Origin: Comamonas sp.
GTDB lineage: Bacteria > Pseudomonadota > Gammaproteobacteria > Burkholderiales > Burkholderiaceae_C
Assembly: GCF_009360615.1 (NCBI RefSeq)
Contig: NZ_SPEY01000017.1
Span: 178,769 to 242,768, forward strand
Direction: 5' to 3'
DNA length: 64,000 nucleotides
The translations under genes and the position numbers were made by a program. Shown piece after piece: positions 23,884-32,343 of this stretch. The notes below the pieces were generated by a model. It was given only the letters and a program-made list of their open reading frames with translations, searched no databases and was not told the DNA's origin. Position 1 is the stretch's first letter. Each line of letters starts with the position of its first letter.

Positions 23884-24435
23884 TTATAGGTGGAAAATGA
23901 ATGTATTCAAAAACACATTCAAATCTACATAGCTTAGCCTATTCGGTGTCTGGACCATTCCATCAATGAATGCAATGGCGACTCTGGTTTTGCTATTGGG
24001 TTGGGACACGTTTGCTTTGCTAAAAAGTTCAAAGATCAGTTGATCTAACCAATTGTAATAATTGTCAATTATCTCTAAACACGAGGGATTCGAGAGTTCA
24101 GTCTTAGCCTTTTGATAGAGCATTCCATTGTAACTAGGAATATGAGTGATGGTATAAAACCATGAAAATAGGTTTTTGATTCGTCCAACATAATCATCTT
24201 CGTTTAAGACATTAATTGAACTCATTAAGTCGGTTTGGATGACTTTGATCTCATGATTTAAACAAGCTTCATACAAGTTCACTTTGGCAGGGTAGTACTT
24301 GTAGTAAGTCATTTTCGCAACTTTTGACTCTAATATGATTCTGTCAATTCCTACTGAATTGAATCCATGGGCATAATACAACCGGATGGCTGTATTTAAG
24401 ATGTCTTTGCCTTTGTGCGTAAAAAAAGTAGTCAT
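23884..24435 (-). CDS. TetR-family transcriptional regulator
   Basis: 183 aa. The N-terminal ~50 residues have the TetR helix-turn-helix (ILNTAIRLYYAHGFNSVGID then KVAKMTYYKYYPAKVNLYEA). The ligand-binding helices after that do not identify a ligand. It follows 24447-25367 by 11 nt, so it is cotranscribed and may autoregulate that unit. TetR proteins on large Acinetobacter plasmids are known to repress host functions, but nothing here shows that for this one. Confidence 0.85.
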   Translation of the reverse strand: MTTFFTHKGKDILNTAIRLYYAHGFNSVGIDRIILESKVAKMTYYKYYPAKVNLYEACLNHEIKVIQTDLMSSINVLNEDDYVGRIKNLFSWFYTITHIPSYNGMLYQKAKTELSNPSCLEIIDNYYNWLDQLIFELFSKANVSQPNSKTRVAIAFIDGMVQTPNRLSYVDLNVFLNTFIFHL

Positions 24436-24446
24436 AGCGGTTTCAT

Positions 24447-25367
24447 TTACTCACATGTAGATAGAGCCAAAGCATGTTTTAGTGGCAGGATGCGATTCGT
24501 CCATTTGAAGCGGTATAGTGGGTGAGTGAACCCTTTTGACGCTAAGAAATGGCGTACCATGAGTACTGTTAAATCGTAGTCTTGAGGTTTGCCAGACTTA
24601 ACATTTGTAAAGTGTTCACTACGCAAAATGTAATATTCCTTTCCATCTTCCATGAGTTCTAAGGGGAGGGAAAAGCGATCAACAACTTCATCCACGTAAG
24701 TTTTTTGTTTTGCAAACCACTGTAAATAGTTCAACACAGAAACTTTGATTTTTCCCTTTTGGGTAAAACCAAAATCTTGGATAGACTCATTTCTGTACTG
24801 ACCAACAAGAAAAATATCGCCGTTGATGATGTTGTTAGCAAAATCTTCATAGTCTGGATCAAAATAGGTATCTTGCCCATTTTTAACCCATTCCTCTATC
24901 CAGCCTTGTTCGTCAGCATAGTTGTAGCAAATCTGAGCCATAAGGTTTTGAGAGTCATCTGCTAAATCTGGATCGTAAATATTAAGAACTACCCAATGAA
25001 TATAGGACTTTTCAACACTGCTGACATGCTGATTAGCATATTTACCTACAGGGAGGTAGCCGGCTTTAATCGCAGCCAAACGCTGTTCTAGTAATCCCTG
25101 CTCGCGTGCTGACATCGCATGTGGTGAGTCTAAAAGTACAAGTGGAATCTCACTGGTGAGTCCTTTATGCCATTCTTGAGCCTTTGTCATTGCTTCGGAG
25201 AAATCATGACTCAAGTTTCGTAAAAAAGTATGTTTTCGAACTTTAGTTTCAACAACTTTTTGTTCGTCTCCCACTTTCCTGTATTGGCTATCCATATAGC
25301 TATAATTAAGCGTGTAAAAATAGCTTTTTTCACCAACACTGACATAGTAGTAATCATTTTGGTTCAT
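24447..25367 (-). CDS. DUF3820-like protein (306 aa), paralogue of 30778-31560
   Basis: The ATG at 25367 has AGGAA at good spacing. An internal YLPVGKYANQHVSSVEKSYI + HWVV segment matches the DUF3820 pattern P-F/V-G-K-Y ... Y-x-x-W, as does the 260-aa protein at 30778-31560; both begin with a YISTG/YVSVG strand. Such domains occur in phage and plasmid proteins linked to nucleic acid. Cotranscribed with the TetR gene. Confidence 0.75.
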   Translation of the reverse strand: MNQNDYYYVSVGEKSYFYTLNYSYMDSQYRKVGDEQKVVETKVRKHTFLRNLSHDFSEAMTKAQEWHKGLTSEIPLVLLDSPHAMSAREQGLLEQRLAAIKAGYLPVGKYANQHVSSVEKSYIHWVVLNIYDPDLADDSQNLMAQICYNYADEQGWIEEWVKNGQDTYFDPDYEDFANNIINGDIFLVGQYRNESIQDFGFTQKGKIKVSVLNYLQWFAKQKTYVDEVVDRFSLPLELMEDGKEYYILRSEHFTNVKSGKPQDYDLTVLMVRHFLASKGFTHPLYRFKWTNRILPLKHALALSTCE

Positions 25368-25435
25368 GGCTAAAATTCCTATATATAGTCCAGTGTTGAT
25401 GTAAAAAAACAATGTATTTCTGATCGAGAATCAGT

Positions 25436-25480
25436 TTATACATTATACAACATATACCGCATAAATAGCATATTATTTGC
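25436..25480 (-). promoter_or_regulatory. Cargo promoter cassette, copy 15
   Basis: AATATG, AT tract, GCGGTATAT, TATAATG; leader about 60 nt, without TTTGGAG. Drives 24447-25367. A divergent TTGCTT - 16 nt - TAACAT points at the GCAGTCGGG box. Confidence 0.7.
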
Positions 25481-25509
25481 TTTTAAATTTACCAAAATTA
25501 ACATTGTGG

Positions 25510-25735
25510 TGCAGTCGGGAACGGGGTGATTTAAAATTTGCGCGATGCCTTTTTTGAAGGCTAAATCCGGTTGCGTCAGCAATACGGATTAAGAAGCGTT
25601 AGCGCGGGGAGCCACACCCTAAAGTCAATAAACGAGTGTAGCTGTAAGCAAATGGGAAATATGCAGGCAGGGTATAATTAGCTATGGGAATGCGGGAGAT
25701 ATGAGGTGCGTAAGCACCGGCGTAATGAAAATAAA
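25510..25735 (+). ncRNA. Candidate divergent structured RNA, long form 2
   Basis: GTGCAGTCGGGAACGGGG start, E hairpins at 25543-25613 with outer pair TCCG/CGGA (compensatory to ACCG/CGGT elsewhere), then the shared module 25630-25735 with GGTGC-GTAA-GCACC (GNRA loop). No open frame. Ends before the terminator of 25814-26308. Confidence 0.5.
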
Positions 25736-25783
25736 ACCTTGTGGCTTAAAGCGGTTTGGCTTTTATCCTTATATGGTGTAAAA

Positions 25784-25805
25784 AAGCCACCCTGTTGAGT
25801 GGCTT
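25784..25805 (-). terminator. Rho-independent terminator
   Basis: AAGCCAC/GTGGCTT stem, T-run on the minus strand; ends the 27114-25814 cluster. Confidence 0.7.
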
Positions 25806-25813
25806 AAGGTAGA

Positions 25814-26308
25814 TTAGAGGCAGTTTTCAGTCAAATGTTCTTCATGCCATTTATCGAAAAGAAAATCGCAAATGCCATCAATATCGTTAGATAAATCTTC
25901 CATCTTGTAATAAGCATTTTGACTGTCTTTCGCTTCGAAAAACTCATAAATACAATAGTGATAAAAATCACCATGATGATCAAAATGGTAATACTTGATC
26001 TTACCACCAATTGCCAGAGCTAAAGCACCTAAGGTCTCTGATGAAAGACTTTCGGTCTCAAAGTGATAAACCATGTGGGTAATATCATCCAAATCCTTTA
26101 GATCGGCTAGGGTGGCAGTCTCGCTAATTACAGGATTTTCGGCAATACCCCAGAAGTTCATTAAGTTGACTTCGGTGCGCTCACCAGTAAACGGCAGAAT
26201 TTGATTCAGGTCTAATTCCTGTTGTTCACCATTCACCACTAAGAACAGTTCAAATTTTTCTTTTAAGGATAAAGGAATAACAAGGGCATTTTCTAAAGTT
26301 GCTGACAT
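25814..26308 (-). CDS. Acidic hypothetical protein (164 aa)
   Basis: ATG at 26308 behind GGACG; a start 24 nt earlier is possible. Very acidic, with a His/Asp/Tyr-rich middle (YYHFDHHGDFYHYCIYEFFE). The charge recalls DNA-mimic proteins, but no specific family is recognised. Third gene of a cluster. Confidence 0.7.
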   Translation of the reverse strand: MSATLENALVIPLSLKEKFELFLVVNGEQQELDLNQILPFTGERTEVNLMNFWGIAENPVISETATLADLKDLDDITHMVYHFETESLSSETLGALALAIGGKIKYYHFDHHGDFYHYCIYEFFEAKDSQNAYYKMEDLSNDIDGICDFLFDKWHEEHLTENCL

Positions 26309-26335
26309 TTTAACGTCCATCCATAAAAGCAATGT

Positions 26336-26527
26336 TTACTGGTTGTCGTAAGCTTCCATAAGTTCTTCTTGAGATACTGAGAATACATCTAGTACCTGAG
26401 CTTCTGCGTTTGGATATTCCATGCCTTGTGATACAAGCTGCTCTAAACACTCCAAAGCATTCTCTGTTGTATCGCCGTCATTTTGGATTTTGTTTTTTAA
26501 AAAAGTTTTAATTTCGATAATGCTCAT
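26336..26527 (-). CDS. Small acidic protein (63 aa)
   Basis: Helical and acidic, ending LMEAYDNQ. AAGGA precedes the ATG. Short gaps (27 and 35 nt) to both neighbours suggest cotranscription. No family recognised. Confidence 0.65.
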   Translation of the reverse strand: MSIIEIKTFLKNKIQNDGDTTENALECLEQLVSQGMEYPNAEAQVLDVFSVSQEELMEAYDNQ

Positions 26528-26562
26528 TTTAGAATCCTTGTTCTGTAATATGAAAGAGTGAA

Positions 26563-27114
26563 TTAATGTGGTTGCTGAGTAGTTACCTTTGATAGCACTT
26601 GAGCTAAATCCGCAGCATTAAAATCTAAGTAGCTATAACAAAAGCGTTCATTTTTTTCGATATTTAGGCATTCAATCTTGGACCATGATTGGTCGTAACC
26701 ATGAATCATCTTCAATTTCTTACCACTTTTAGTTGTCAATTCGATGCCATACGGCAAGGCTTTAAACAACTTTATGATGGTTTCCTTGTTGAGTTGATGC
26801 TCTCGGTTCTTTGTCCGCCAATCAACTGCGTTTGAATCGAGGTTGGTTGAGTGATCTAGTAGCCTCTCTGGGCAAAGTAGTATCTGTGGGGTGTCGATTT
26901 CAGAGTTATGTAGGTGCTTCCAACCGTTCTGATCGAAAACTACTGTATCGATGAAAATTGTTTTTAAACCATTGTTGAGTTGAACCAATGAGAAAACAAC
27001 GTTTTCAACTATTTCACGATCTAATAAAATGCCTACTTTAGAGTCGATTAAAAGCTCTAGTGCTGCATATTCAGTTAGATCACTAAATATTGAATTGGAT
27101 TTATGCCATTGCAT
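26563..27114 (-). CDS. Hypothetical protein (183 aa)
   Basis: GGAG 7 nt before the ATG. Soluble, mixed alpha/beta, with a Trp/Asn-rich N-terminus. No family recognised. It lies downstream of the hairpin at 27150-27190 and has no cassette promoter, so it may be read through from 27198-27677. Confidence 0.7.
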   Translation of the reverse strand: MQWHKSNSIFSDLTEYAALELLIDSKVGILLDREIVENVVFSLVQLNNGLKTIFIDTVVFDQNGWKHLHNSEIDTPQILLCPERLLDHSTNLDSNAVDWRTKNREHQLNKETIIKLFKALPYGIELTTKSGKKLKMIHGYDQSWSKIECLNIEKNERFCYSYLDFNAADLAQVLSKVTTQQPH

Positions 27115-27149
27115 AAAATTACTCCTAAGCTGCTTTATTTTTGTACATT

Positions 27150-27190
27150 AGCCCGTATGTTTTTGTATGGCGTATAAAAACGTACGGGCT
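27150..27190 (-). terminator. Long hairpin between 27198-27677 and 26563-27114
   Basis: AGCCCGTA/TACGGGCT with an inner GTTTTT/AAAAAC pairing. No T-run on the minus strand, so it is an attenuator or processing hairpin rather than a clear terminator. Confidence 0.45.
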
Positions 27191-27197
27191 TTAGGGG

Positions 27198-27677
27198 TTA
27201 GGATTCTTTTTTTGCACGTACTTGTTGAACATCAAAAGGGATGGAGCTGTTCTTATATTTTTCTTCAACGATGAGCAAATCTGCTTCATCAACTCCAATC
27301 AAACCATCTTGTAATGTCAGGCTACTGAGTGGTTTAGCCATCCAATAGCAATCACTGTCTAAATAGACGACACGACCAGATTCAGCAGAAAACGTGAAGC
27401 CTAAGACTTTCTTATTGACAAAAGTAACACCGTATTCATTTGTGAAAGCCACAAGGTCACCAACTGTCAAGTTAATAGAGGAATCTGGAACAACACTTGA
27501 TAAATCGGTGGTAAAGCCGTTAGGGAATCTACCGTAAAATGCTTCTTCATGGAACTTTGCAGAAACTAGACTGTGAATAAGACAATCTTTGTTGATTTTA
27601 TGGCGTAAAAAATCAGCCTTAGAAAATTTAGGGTGTTGAATTTGATTGGCAATGCTTTCATAAGATTGAAATTTCAT
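27198..27677 (-). CDS. Hypothetical protein, paralogue of 34674-35237
   Basis: 159 aa starting at 27677 after the cassette leader. It shares MKFQ, a SIA-Q-QHPKF start, VGDLVAFTNEYG and LTLQDGLIGV with the 187-aa protein at 34.7-35.2 kb (MQFQ, QPDF, GDLVTYTNQHG, ITLQKGYVGL): clear paralogues. The central strand region looks like a small beta barrel. Function unknown. Confidence 0.8.
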   Translation of the reverse strand: MKFQSYESIANQIQHPKFSKADFLRHKINKDCLIHSLVSAKFHEEAFYGRFPNGFTTDLSSVVPDSSINLTVGDLVAFTNEYGVTFVNKKVLGFTFSAESGRVVYLDSDCYWMAKPLSSLTLQDGLIGVDEADLLIVEEKYKNSSIPFDVQQVRAKKES

Positions 27678-27684
27678 GGTTTGA

Positions 27685-27735
27685 CTCCAAAGTTGATATT
27701 GGAATTATACCATATACCGCAAAAATATAATACTT
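27685..27735 (-). promoter_or_regulatory. Cargo promoter cassette, copy 16
   Basis: AGTATT, AT tract, GCGGTATAT, TATAAT, AACTTTGGAG. Drives 27198-27677. Confidence 0.75.
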
Positions 27736-27767
27736 ATGCTTTTAAATTTACTAAAAATAACAATGTG

Positions 27768-27868
27768 GTGCAGTCGGGAAAGGGGGGATTTAAAATTTGC
27801 GCGATGCCTTTGTTGAAGGCTAAAACCGGCTGCGTTAGCAGTACGGGTCTGGAGCGAAAGCGTAGGGT
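27768..27868 (+). repeat. CAGTCGGG box and hairpin element E10
   Basis: GTGCAGTCGGGAAAGGGG, a GCCTTT/GAAGGC-like hairpin, ACCGGCTGC-GTTA-GCAGTACGGGT and GC-GAAA-GC. The GCTGC/GCAGT change relative to GTTGC/GCAAC is compensatory, and GAAA is a GNRA loop. The remaining 300 nt up to 28175 has a GTGG-TTTTG-CCAC hairpin and a 14-codon frame with a GAGGTG site at about 28094, neither convincing. Confidence 0.6.
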
Positions 27869-28175
27869 TTTTTTATTTTCAAAGATTTCTGGCAATCTCG
27901 AGATATAATTTTCTTGGTCTAAATTGCAATGTTAAATGTCATAAGATGTGAGATAGTATTATTCTTTAAAAACAAATAGTTATATTTTTTATGACAAGTA
28001 ATCTCATGGTGGTTTTGCCACAATTGTTGAGACATTTATTGTATTTAAGACACAAGTATTAAGATTTTTTTTGAATATTTGAGGTGTGAATTTATGAAAA
28101 TGAGTGGGTTGGCAGAAAGTTGGGGTGAAAAATCTTGAAACTTATGTCAAAAATCTCACACCAACTGTCATTTAT

Positions 28176-28415
28176 CTATACGTCCAGATCAACGATAAGA
28201 GGGTTTTCCCGAGTCTTGAAAAACTCAATCCCACAAGCTTCAAGCATTTCGTCAATGTAAAGCTGAGCATCTTGAATAGATGTACATAATTTATCTTTGA
28301 TGTAATAGCAGCCCTCGTCACCCGTTTTGATCTTCCGATTTCGAAGAATCGTTACATCACGGTAAACTCTGGTTTCATCGTTATCATACTGGACCTGAAA
28401 TTTATCTTTTTTCAT
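28176..28415 (-). CDS. Small hypothetical protein (79 aa)
   Basis: Charged, beta-then-alpha layout. AGG precedes the ATG. Lies 50 nt downstream of 28466-28768 in a run of small same-strand genes (30243-28176). No family recognised. Confidence 0.65.
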   Translation of the reverse strand: MKKDKFQVQYDNDETRVYRDVTILRNRKIKTGDEGCYYIKDKLCTSIQDAQLYIDEMLEACGIEFFKTRENPLIVDLDV

Positions 28416-28465
28416 AAGGATGCCTAAATTCTATAAAAGGGTGGAACGTGCTTTGGGCAGTGAAC

Positions 28466-28768
28466 TTAACTCATAACCGAAGTAGCAAAAGAATTTTCAT
28501 CATCCTTATTGATCTTATCAAATAGGGAGTAATGCTCTCCGCAATCTTCGGGTTCACTGCTATCCATAATGAAATCACAGTCAACATTATCACAGAGGAT
28601 AAAGCTTCTACTGGTGGTATTGGGAACACGCCGTTTGGTTGTTCTTTTCATTAATTTACCGGTAGTGGGTTCAATGTTTTTCTCATGAAGAACAATTTCT
28701 TCAACCCCATATTTAAGTTGACCGTTACAGTGAGGGCAACTCAAACTTGTTTGATTCTTACTTGTCAT
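28466..28768 (-). CDS. Zinc-ribbon protein (100 aa)
   Basis: CPHC near residue 11 and a C-DNVDC pair about 42 residues later form a ribbon with a basic middle (KLMKRTTKRRVPNTT). Probably nucleic-acid binding. GAGG precedes the ATG. No specific family assigned. Confidence 0.7.
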   Translation of the reverse strand: MTSKNQTSLSCPHCNGQLKYGVEEIVLHEKNIEPTTGKLMKRTTKRRVPNTTSRSFILCDNVDCDFIMDSSEPEDCGEHYSLFDKINKDDENSFATSVMS

Positions 28769-28774
28769 CTTGCC

Positions 28775-29014
28775 TCAACCATTTAAAGTAATTTGATTGT
28801 TAATTGCACCCACAAGTTCCTGAATCTCATAATAATCATCTTCTTCGATCAAATTGGATTCAAGCAGGGTGTTCGCTCCACCAAGAATAAAAAAGTATCT
28901 TTGTTCTTGGGTAAGTCCAAGGAAATCACGGTTAATAAAATGCTGTATTTGCATTTTAAACTCAGTGTTTTGGATTGGAGTTATTTCCTCTAACCTTTCC
29001 TTAAAAGAAGTCAT
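28775..29014 (-). CDS. Small hypothetical protein (79 aa)
   Basis: ATG at 29014 behind GGAGCAG. Helical, ends acidic. It starts 41 nt after the stop of 29056-29355 and ends 6 nt before 28466-28768 begins. No family recognised. Confidence 0.65.
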   Translation of the reverse strand: MTSFKERLEEITPIQNTEFKMQIQHFINRDFLGLTQEQRYFFILGGANTLLESNLIEEDDYYEIQELVGAINNQITLNG

Positions 29015-29055
29015 AAGCTGCTCCAATTTTTGTTTATTTAAGATAACGAGTTGGG

Positions 29056-29355
29056 CTAAGTTTTAACTTTTAATGCAACACTAACGTTGACGAACGGCTC
29101 TGTCATATTAATTGATGGTGCATTTACCTCATTAAAATTTACTTCATCTTCTGAAAGCTGCTCATCGTATAGTCCATAATCTCTTGCAGAATCAAGGTTA
29201 TTGCCGTTAAAAGCATAATGAAATTCTTCCATTCCTATGAATTCAATACCTGCATTTTCACATTCAGTCAAAGCTCTTTGGAGTTTTTTAAAGGCTTTTT
29301 TTTGAACACTCGTTAATTCTAGTGCCGCTATTTTTTCTTCATTTGTTAATGCCAT
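29056..29355 (-). CDS. Small acidic protein (99 aa)
   Basis: Lys-rich N-terminal helix then a long acidic stretch. GAGG precedes the ATG. Between 29386-29568 and 28775-29014. No family recognised. Confidence 0.65.
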   Translation of the reverse strand: MALTNEEKIAALELTSVQKKAFKKLQRALTECENAGIEFIGMEEFHYAFNGNNLDSARDYGLYDEQLSEDEVNFNEVNAPSINMTEPFVNVSVALKVKT

Positions 29356-29385
29356 TTTTTACCTCGCATGATCATGAATAACTAT

Positions 29386-29568
29386 TTATCGTTGCCGGCA
29401 CTTACCAGTGCCATTGCAAGCGGCACAAGGTAACGAATTACCATGGCAATCAGAACCGTCATAACAACCTGAACCATTACAGGCAGTACAAGGTTCTAGC
29501 TTGTTTTTGTAGACATGTTCAAAAAAATAAGCTGCCCTTTTTGCTTTCCTTTCATGGAATGTTTGCAT
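29386..29568 (-). CDS. DnaJ-type zinc-finger protein (60 aa)
   Basis: Two C-x-x-C-x-G-x-G motifs (CTACNGSG and CAACNGTG), as in the Cys-rich domain of DnaJ, with CHGN and a final C between and after. No J domain. GGGG precedes the ATG. It may bind zinc and an unfolded or partner protein; the role is inference. It follows 29602-30243 by 33 nt. Confidence 0.75.
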   Translation of the reverse strand: MQTFHERKAKRAAYFFEHVYKNKLEPCTACNGSGCYDGSDCHGNSLPCAACNGTGKCRQR

Positions 29569-29601
29569 TATTCGATCCCCAAATCACATCTAAAGTTGAT
29601 G

Positions 29602-30243
29602 TCAGAACGGAAGTTCAGACGAGGTGTATTCCTCTATTTGCTCTGGAGTGCATTTACACTCAAATGTTTCACAGCAGAAGCAATAAGAGATATTGATTGG
29701 TTGTGATCCCTTTACATTCTCGCGGAATACATAAGCTGTGCGAACGAGAGAGTCATTGATTTTATGATACTCATCAGTGGGTTTAACAAGGATCAAGTTT
29801 TTGGCGAATGCAAATTGCATGAGTCGATTGTGATTAGAAAGGACACCGGATGCATGTTTATAGGCTTCGTAAGTTGAACTTAATTCGCCAATCTCGGTGA
29901 GATGGAAACCATCTTCATAGTCATAGTAATCGGGGACGATAATTTTTTGATTGTCCAAATTGAACAGAATGTAATTATATGGCTTATATGTAATAGTATC
30001 TTCTAAAAGATACATTGGATCACGAGTTACGATTACATCGTGGCGTGCGTCAAAAAATTGATTGGGACTTAAATTATGGAGAGATTTGAGTACAGCATCT
30101 TGAGGATTTACGACCTCATCAAAAATATTGAAATTTTTCCCGTCAAGCTTATGTCCTATTGCTCGGGCAATCATTTCACAAGCTTGTCGATTATCCACTA
30201 AAACTGCATGGATAATTTGGTCTTTTTGCACTGCAATTAGCAT
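29602..30243 (-). CDS. Zinc-tailed protein, paralogue of 22086-22721
   Basis: 213 aa from the ATG at 30243 (GGAG 6 nt upstream). The C-terminus FCCETFECKCTPEQIEEY + TSSELPF parallels the other copy; YKPYNYILF and VPDYYDYED match in the middle. Function unknown, but the conserved four-Cys tail and duplication argue that it is used. Confidence 0.8.
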   Translation of the reverse strand: MLIAVQKDQIIHAVLVDNRQACEMIARAIGHKLDGKNFNIFDEVVNPQDAVLKSLHNLSPNQFFDARHDVIVTRDPMYLLEDTITYKPYNYILFNLDNQKIIVPDYYDYEDGFHLTEIGELSSTYEAYKHASGVLSNHNRLMQFAFAKNLILVKPTDEYHKINDSLVRTAYVFRENVKGSQPINISYCFCCETFECKCTPEQIEEYTSSELPF

Positions 30244-30278
30244 AAGAACTCCAAAGCAACATAACTTTATTTCGAAAA

Positions 30279-30317
30279 TAATATTATATAATATATACCA
30301 CATATATAACATATTTA
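30279..30317 (-). promoter_or_regulatory. Cargo promoter cassette, copy 17 (GTGG variant)
   Basis: AATATG, AT tract, GTGGTATAT, TATAAT; a CTTTGGAG-like ribosome site is kept. Drives 29602-30243 and likely genes down to 28176. Confidence 0.65.
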
Positions 30318-30402
30318 ATTGTGTTATTTATTGTTTTTATTTCGAGCAAATAAGCTGATACTGGTTATTAAAATATGGTCAATTAGCAAAAAACGTGTGT
30401 AA

Positions 30403-30714
30403 TTACCAACCACCGCCGTCAATCATACCGATTAAATCTAATGATCCGCAGGCTTCCATTTGCATCTGAGCAACAGCCACATCGTTAATACTTGTGTGTT
30501 TAGAATGAGAATTACCAAGCAAAAGTAAAGGTCTATCTTCTTCTACATAGATGTTAGCATCAGGGTATTTAACACGAACTTCATCAATAATCTTAGCTAA
30601 GTCTTTACAAGCCTTTAAGAACTTTTTCTCAAGTTTTGGATTTAACTCATACAGTAAATCATTTGCATCTTTTTCACCGAGAGCTAGATAATCAATTAAT
30701 TGTTCAGAATTCAT
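30403..30714 (-). CDS. Hypothetical protein (103 aa)
   Basis: ATG at 30714 behind GGTGTGG. Acidic, helical N-terminal half; ends in GMIDGGGW. It follows 30778-31560 by 63 nt without a promoter box, so the two probably share an mRNA. No family recognised. Confidence 0.7.
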   Translation of the reverse strand: MNSEQLIDYLALGEKDANDLLYELNPKLEKKFLKACKDLAKIIDEVRVKYPDANIYVEEDRPLLLLGNSHSKHTSINDVAVAQMQMEACGSLDLIGMIDGGGW

Positions 30715-30777
30715 TTCCACACCTTATTCCGAATAGCCAAAAGGTTGAATGGTTTCATTACCCATAGTGAATCCAAC

Positions 30778-31560
30778 TCAAGTTTGAATGGTTGGGCGAG
30801 TGATTTGAGTGTATTTGACACCCTTACTTTCATAAGTATTTTTAATGGTCGCCTTGATCTTAATCGTATCGCCTTTATGACCAAGGTCTTTAGTGCCCGT
30901 ATACGAAATCATATTGTCTCCCTGTTTAAGCAGGATGTTATGAACTTCTTGACGATATAAATCATCATAATAACCACTAGCATTCACGATCAGACATTCG
31001 ACTGTTAAGCGTTGACCCTTTTCACCAATATATTCAGATTTGGAGTTTTGACGGTTGAAATCAGTGAGGCAATTTAAGATGTCATCGCCGTTTTGGAGAT
31101 AGCCCAGATCAATAGCAGTAGATAACGTTGCAAACGCAAGGGAATTCTCTACTGGATTGGTAGAGCTTTGGAATTTGGAGATAGCCCAGAGCATATAATC
31201 CTGTGGTAATTCTTTCAGGGCTTTATCTTTGTGTTTACCAAAAGGCATGATTCCTTCTTGGATTTTTTTCATTTTAAAGTGATCTTCAACTTTTAGATTT
31301 GAGCCTAATTTGCCATAGGTTTCGCCGTCTACAGTCCCATCAAACACACAGTCTAATCCGGCATCAGATAATCGTTTGGAGAAAGCCTCAGCTTTTTCGA
31401 TAGCTTCATTTTCTTCCATACTGAGATTCTGGACATAATGATGAGAAACTACGATTGCGCCTTCTTGAACGACCTTATTAAGGGTGTAATAGACATCTTT
31501 TGCACCTGTAGAGATATAGAAAATAATTTTTAAGCGATTTTTTTGAGTAGTTGTATTCAT
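30778..31560 (-). CDS. DUF3820-like protein with OB-like C-terminus (260 aa)
   Basis: MKKIQEGIMPFGKHKDKALK followed by a LPQDYMLWAI segment is a good match to DUF3820 (M-P-F-G-K-Y/H-K ... L-P-x-x-Y-L-W). The last 50 residues (KGDTIKIKATIKNTYESKGV then KYTQITRP) resemble a small barrel seen at the end of plasmid primase-like proteins. Paralogue of 24447-25367. Nucleic-acid binding is plausible. Confidence 0.75.
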   Translation of the reverse strand: MNTTTQKNRLKIIFYISTGAKDVYYTLNKVVQEGAIVVSHHYVQNLSMEENEAIEKAEAFSKRLSDAGLDCVFDGTVDGETYGKLGSNLKVEDHFKMKKIQEGIMPFGKHKDKALKELPQDYMLWAISKFQSSTNPVENSLAFATLSTAIDLGYLQNGDDILNCLTDFNRQNSKSEYIGEKGQRLTVECLIVNASGYYDDLYRQEVHNILLKQGDNMISYTGTKDLGHKGDTIKIKATIKNTYESKGVKYTQITRPTIQT

Positions 31561-31587
31561 CAGTTTGAGCCTTATAAAAAATTATAA

Positions 31588-31625
31588 TTGTATTATACAG
31601 TATATACCGCAAAATAATCATACTT
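31588..31625 (-). promoter_or_regulatory. Cargo promoter cassette, copy 18
   Basis: AGTATG, T-tract, GCGGTATAT, TATAAT; AT-rich leader without TTTGGAG. Drives 30778-31560. Confidence 0.7.
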
Positions 31626-31674
31626 AATTTATTAATTTTACAATTATTAACAGCTAGAATTGTGTCATAATTAT

Positions 31675-31793
31675 TACCCCGTCTCATCAAGTCGATAAGC
31701 TCATCGTAAAGATGAAATAATATTTTATACGGGGATGGTATGCCAGTTCATATAAATGCGCTCTAATCGCCGATAAATGCGATTTAGAGGCAT
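31675..31793. repeat. Structured intergenic element, unlike the E family
   Basis: CCCCGT ... ACGGGG enclosing CATC/GATG, then ATGC-CTCTAA-CGC ... GCG-TTTAGAG-GCAT (31756-31793). It occupies the place where E elements usually lie. Could be a terminator pair or an RNA. Confidence 0.4.
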
Positions 31794-31812
31794 AAATGGA
31801 ATAGGTCCTTAA

Positions 31813-32046
31813 TTATTGATCTTTTACTTTATTGAACAGGTAAAGTGAAATGATGGATAGCAAAATGCCTCCCACAAAAAACCAGTAACACAATTCTGAT
31901 ATTTCCTTGAAACCTAAGAAGTTTATCAAAAGACCGATAAAGGCAGAGGTAATACCAAAAGTACCAAAGACAATCGTGGAAAGAAAAAGTACTTTAAACT
32001 TAAATTTCTCAATATCGAACTTATTTTTATTCATTAAATCACTCAT
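31813..32046 (-). CDS. Two-TM small membrane protein (77 aa)
   Basis: Hydrophobic segments at about 15-40 and 50-72. GAGTAAG precedes the ATG, 6 nt after the stop of 32053-32313. Last gene of the 33330-31813 operon. Role unknown. Confidence 0.65.
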   Translation of the reverse strand: MSDLMNKNKFDIEKFKFKVLFLSTIVFGTFGITSAFIGLLINFLGFKEISELCYWFFVGGILLSIISLYLFNKVKDQ

Positions 32047-32052
32047 AAATAC

Positions 32053-32313
32053 TTACTCTTTATCCAATCTGGAATCTCTCAACTCCAGTCCTTTATTCTT
32101 TATAGACCACTTAAATGCTTCATCCACATCACTTACTTTAATTGGACCTAAGCCGTGATCAATGGTATCAATTAAACAATCTACATCCAAATCGCTGTAA
32201 TGATACCCAAACCTATCAATACAAGCTTCTCCAACCAATTTCATAAGTTCGCGATGCTGAATCGCTGCTTTAGAAGCTTGATCAAGTAATTTTTGAAAAT
32301 CCTTGTCTTTCAT
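32053..32313 (-). CDS. Small hypothetical protein (86 aa)
   Basis: Helical, with a C-x12-D-x-D-C-L segment. AGGG precedes the ATG. Between the 329-aa gene and a membrane protein on the same mRNA. No family recognised. Confidence 0.65.
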   Translation of the reverse strand: MKDKDFQKLLDQASKAAIQHRELMKLVGEACIDRFGYHYSDLDVDCLIDTIDHGLGPIKVSDVDEAFKWSIKNKGLELRDSRLDKE

Positions 32314-32343
32314 TTCTGAACCCTGCGTTTTAAGAAAGCAATA